Shown here in pieces: positions 62,767 through 64,000 of a stretch of 64,000 nucleotides of DNA. The number at the start of each line of letters is the position of its first letter. Position 1 is the stretch's first letter. A program made the translations under genes and the position numbers. The notes under the pieces are model-generated. The model searched no databases. It was given only the letters and a program-made list of their open reading frames with translations, and had not been told where the DNA came from. This DNA is from CAWCKS01 sp963763485 (GTDB lineage: Bacteria; Pseudomonadota; Alphaproteobacteria; Rhizobiales; Xanthobacteraceae): contig CAVXOW010000005.1 of NCBI GenBank assembly GCA_963763485.1, forward strand, positions 186,001 through 250,000, written 5' to 3'.

Positions 62767-64000
62767 TCAGTACTTCAGCGTCGAGGTCAGGCCGAACACC
62801 GCCGCGTCGCCGATCCGCCTGAGGCCGGTCGGATCGAAGGGATTGGCGATGCCGCCCGAGGGGCGGAACACATATTGGAAATACGGCGCGAGCAGCCAGC
62901 CCGGCTTGACGTGCGCCTCGTAAATCATCTCGAACAACGTCTCGGCGCTGCGCACCGGCGTCGGCAGGCCGCTGAAGATCTGGCTGTCGCGATCGAACGC
63001 TTGGGTGCTGCGAGAAATGTGCATGTAGGCGATCGCCATGCCGAAGCGGTCGAGCGGCCGGCCGGGCACAAGGTCGGCGACACCGAAGCCACCGTCGGCG
63101 TAGAAGTCGATCAGGTTGCGGTCCGGTGGGCTGTAGGCGACGCGCGCGAAGGCGGTGATGCCTGCGTGTCGAGGCCGACAAGCTGCGGTCGGTGACTGAG
63201 GCGGGCTTGTAGAGCGTCTGCTCGACGGTGGCGAAGATGCCGAAATTGCCGCGCAACCGTGCCGGCATGCCGCTGCCGTCGGGGTCGGCGAGCAGCGAGC
63301 CGTCATTGGCGAAGCGCTGGTCGGCGAACGTGCCGGTGTGATACCAGGCGCCCGGTGTGAACGCGCCGGCGAGCGGGCCCGATGGCGAGCCGATTGCGTA
63401 GTCGAACTGGACCTGGCCGATCAGCCAGGGATCGTCGTGCACGCGAAATGCAAGGCCGTGGTGGTCTCGGCGCTGCGGATCGCCGGGCCCGGGATCCGAA
63501 GCGGTGCCATTGAAGATCGCGGCGAAAGCCGTCACGCCTTGCACGGGTTTGTATTTGAAGCGCGCACCCATGGCGGCGATCGTCGACGCGGGACCACCGG
63601 CCGGCAGGTCCGAGGCGTTGATCGCCGGCCAGCTGAACGTGTTGTTGACGAAGAGGTCGTCGGTCTTGCTGTCGAAGAACTCGACGTCGGCGGCCTGCTG
63701 GCCGAGCTTGATGGCGAGCGCGCCGCCGAGCAAATTCTGCTCGATATAGGCTTCAAAGAGACGAACATCCGGCAGCGCTTCGATTTCGCTGACCGGCGCG
63801 AGGTTGCCGACATAGTTGCGGGTCAATCCGCGGCCATAAATCGAGTAGCTATTGGCGTGGATTTTCGCGCCGCTCCAGCCAACCAGCTTCTCCAGGTCGG
63901 CGTCGACGCCAAGGTCGAGCCGGCCGAAATTGATCGCGCCCTGCCGCATGCCGCCGGTCGGATTGCCGATGTTGTCCATCACGAAAGTGGCGCCGAGCGT
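62767..64000 (-). pseudogene. OprB-like carbohydrate porin, 5' end outside window, one frameshift
   Basis: The right edge reads TLGATFVMDNIGNPTGGMRQ GAINFGRLDLGVDADLEKL, inside an OprB protein; it continues IHANSYSIYGRG, EAYIEQNLLGGALAIKLGQQ, DLFVNNTFSWP, NFGIFATVEQTLYKP. Near 63170 the frame changes and goes on as GITAFARVAYSPPDRNLIDF YADGGFG, TPVRSAETLFEMIYEAHVKP GWLLAPYFQYVFRP, ending GLTSTLKY at 62767. About 410 residues are present; the leader and signal peptide lie beyond 64000. Outer-membrane diffusion channel for sugars. The single lesion may be an indel error. Confidence 0.8.

Overview
The window reads as chromosomal DNA of a high-GC alphaproteobacterium of the Bradyrhizobium/Rhodopseudomonas group. 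Evidence: the rpmH-rnpA-yidC-engB order, an Fds-type soluble NAD formate dehydrogenase, a type III polyketide synthase operon, an E. coli-type PurB paralogue beside small proteins typical of Bradyrhizobium, and many palindromic intergenic repeats of the kind common in that group. No search was run, so the genus is an inference.

Layout. 1-4681: core translation/membrane genes (engB partial, yidC, rnpA, rpmH) and a divergent sensor histidine kinase. 5078-14122: a probable old genomic island inserted at the 3' end of a tRNA-Arg(ACG) gene. It begins at the tRNA and ends at a degenerate direct copy of the tRNA 3' half. It carries an OafA/SGNH acyltransferase, an RlpA-like protein, an AraC regulator, a leader-peptide remnant and a four-gene minus-strand operon: amino-methyltransferase, MutL/MORC-like GHKL ATPase, an unknown protein, and a second unknown protein. 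The operon resembles a restriction or anti-phage module and is the best candidate for an undescribed system. 14296-19396: decaying ground with a dead IS4-like element, a twice-frameshifted purB paralogue and small conserved proteins.

19418-43349: ordinary accessory metabolism and regulation. This includes an ankyrin protein, an Asp/Glu racemase-family protein, a MocR regulator with a direct-repeat operator facing DUF1127 and PhzF genes, a TPP-riboswitch-controlled thiOSGE operon, a winged-helix/TPR regulator, MddA, a beta-propeller/cytochrome c pair, a LuxR solo, DUF2336 and HD-domain proteins, an MFS-MarR operon with a palindromic operator, and a phosphoesterase next to a kinase-Usp fusion. 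43546-55963: a flavin monooxygenase, an esterase, a LysR regulator, a VapBC-type toxin-antitoxin, fdsGBA-fdhD-fdsD and an oxalate/formate-type transporter, i.e. formate (possibly oxalate) oxidation to NADH. 56001-64000: type III PKS, methyltransferase and DHA2 pump operon, an SDR remnant, an ABC exporter, another DHA2 pump and a 5'-truncated OprB-like porin.

At least nine genes that otherwise look intact or nearly so carry single-base-type frameshifts (near 10707, 13118, 16279, 17304, 27222, 28794, 35989, 40859 and 63170), and the tRNA-Arg has one surplus base in its T loop. Either the assembly contains indel errors or this strain carries many fresh pseudogenes. Calls on gene integrity should be read with that in mind.
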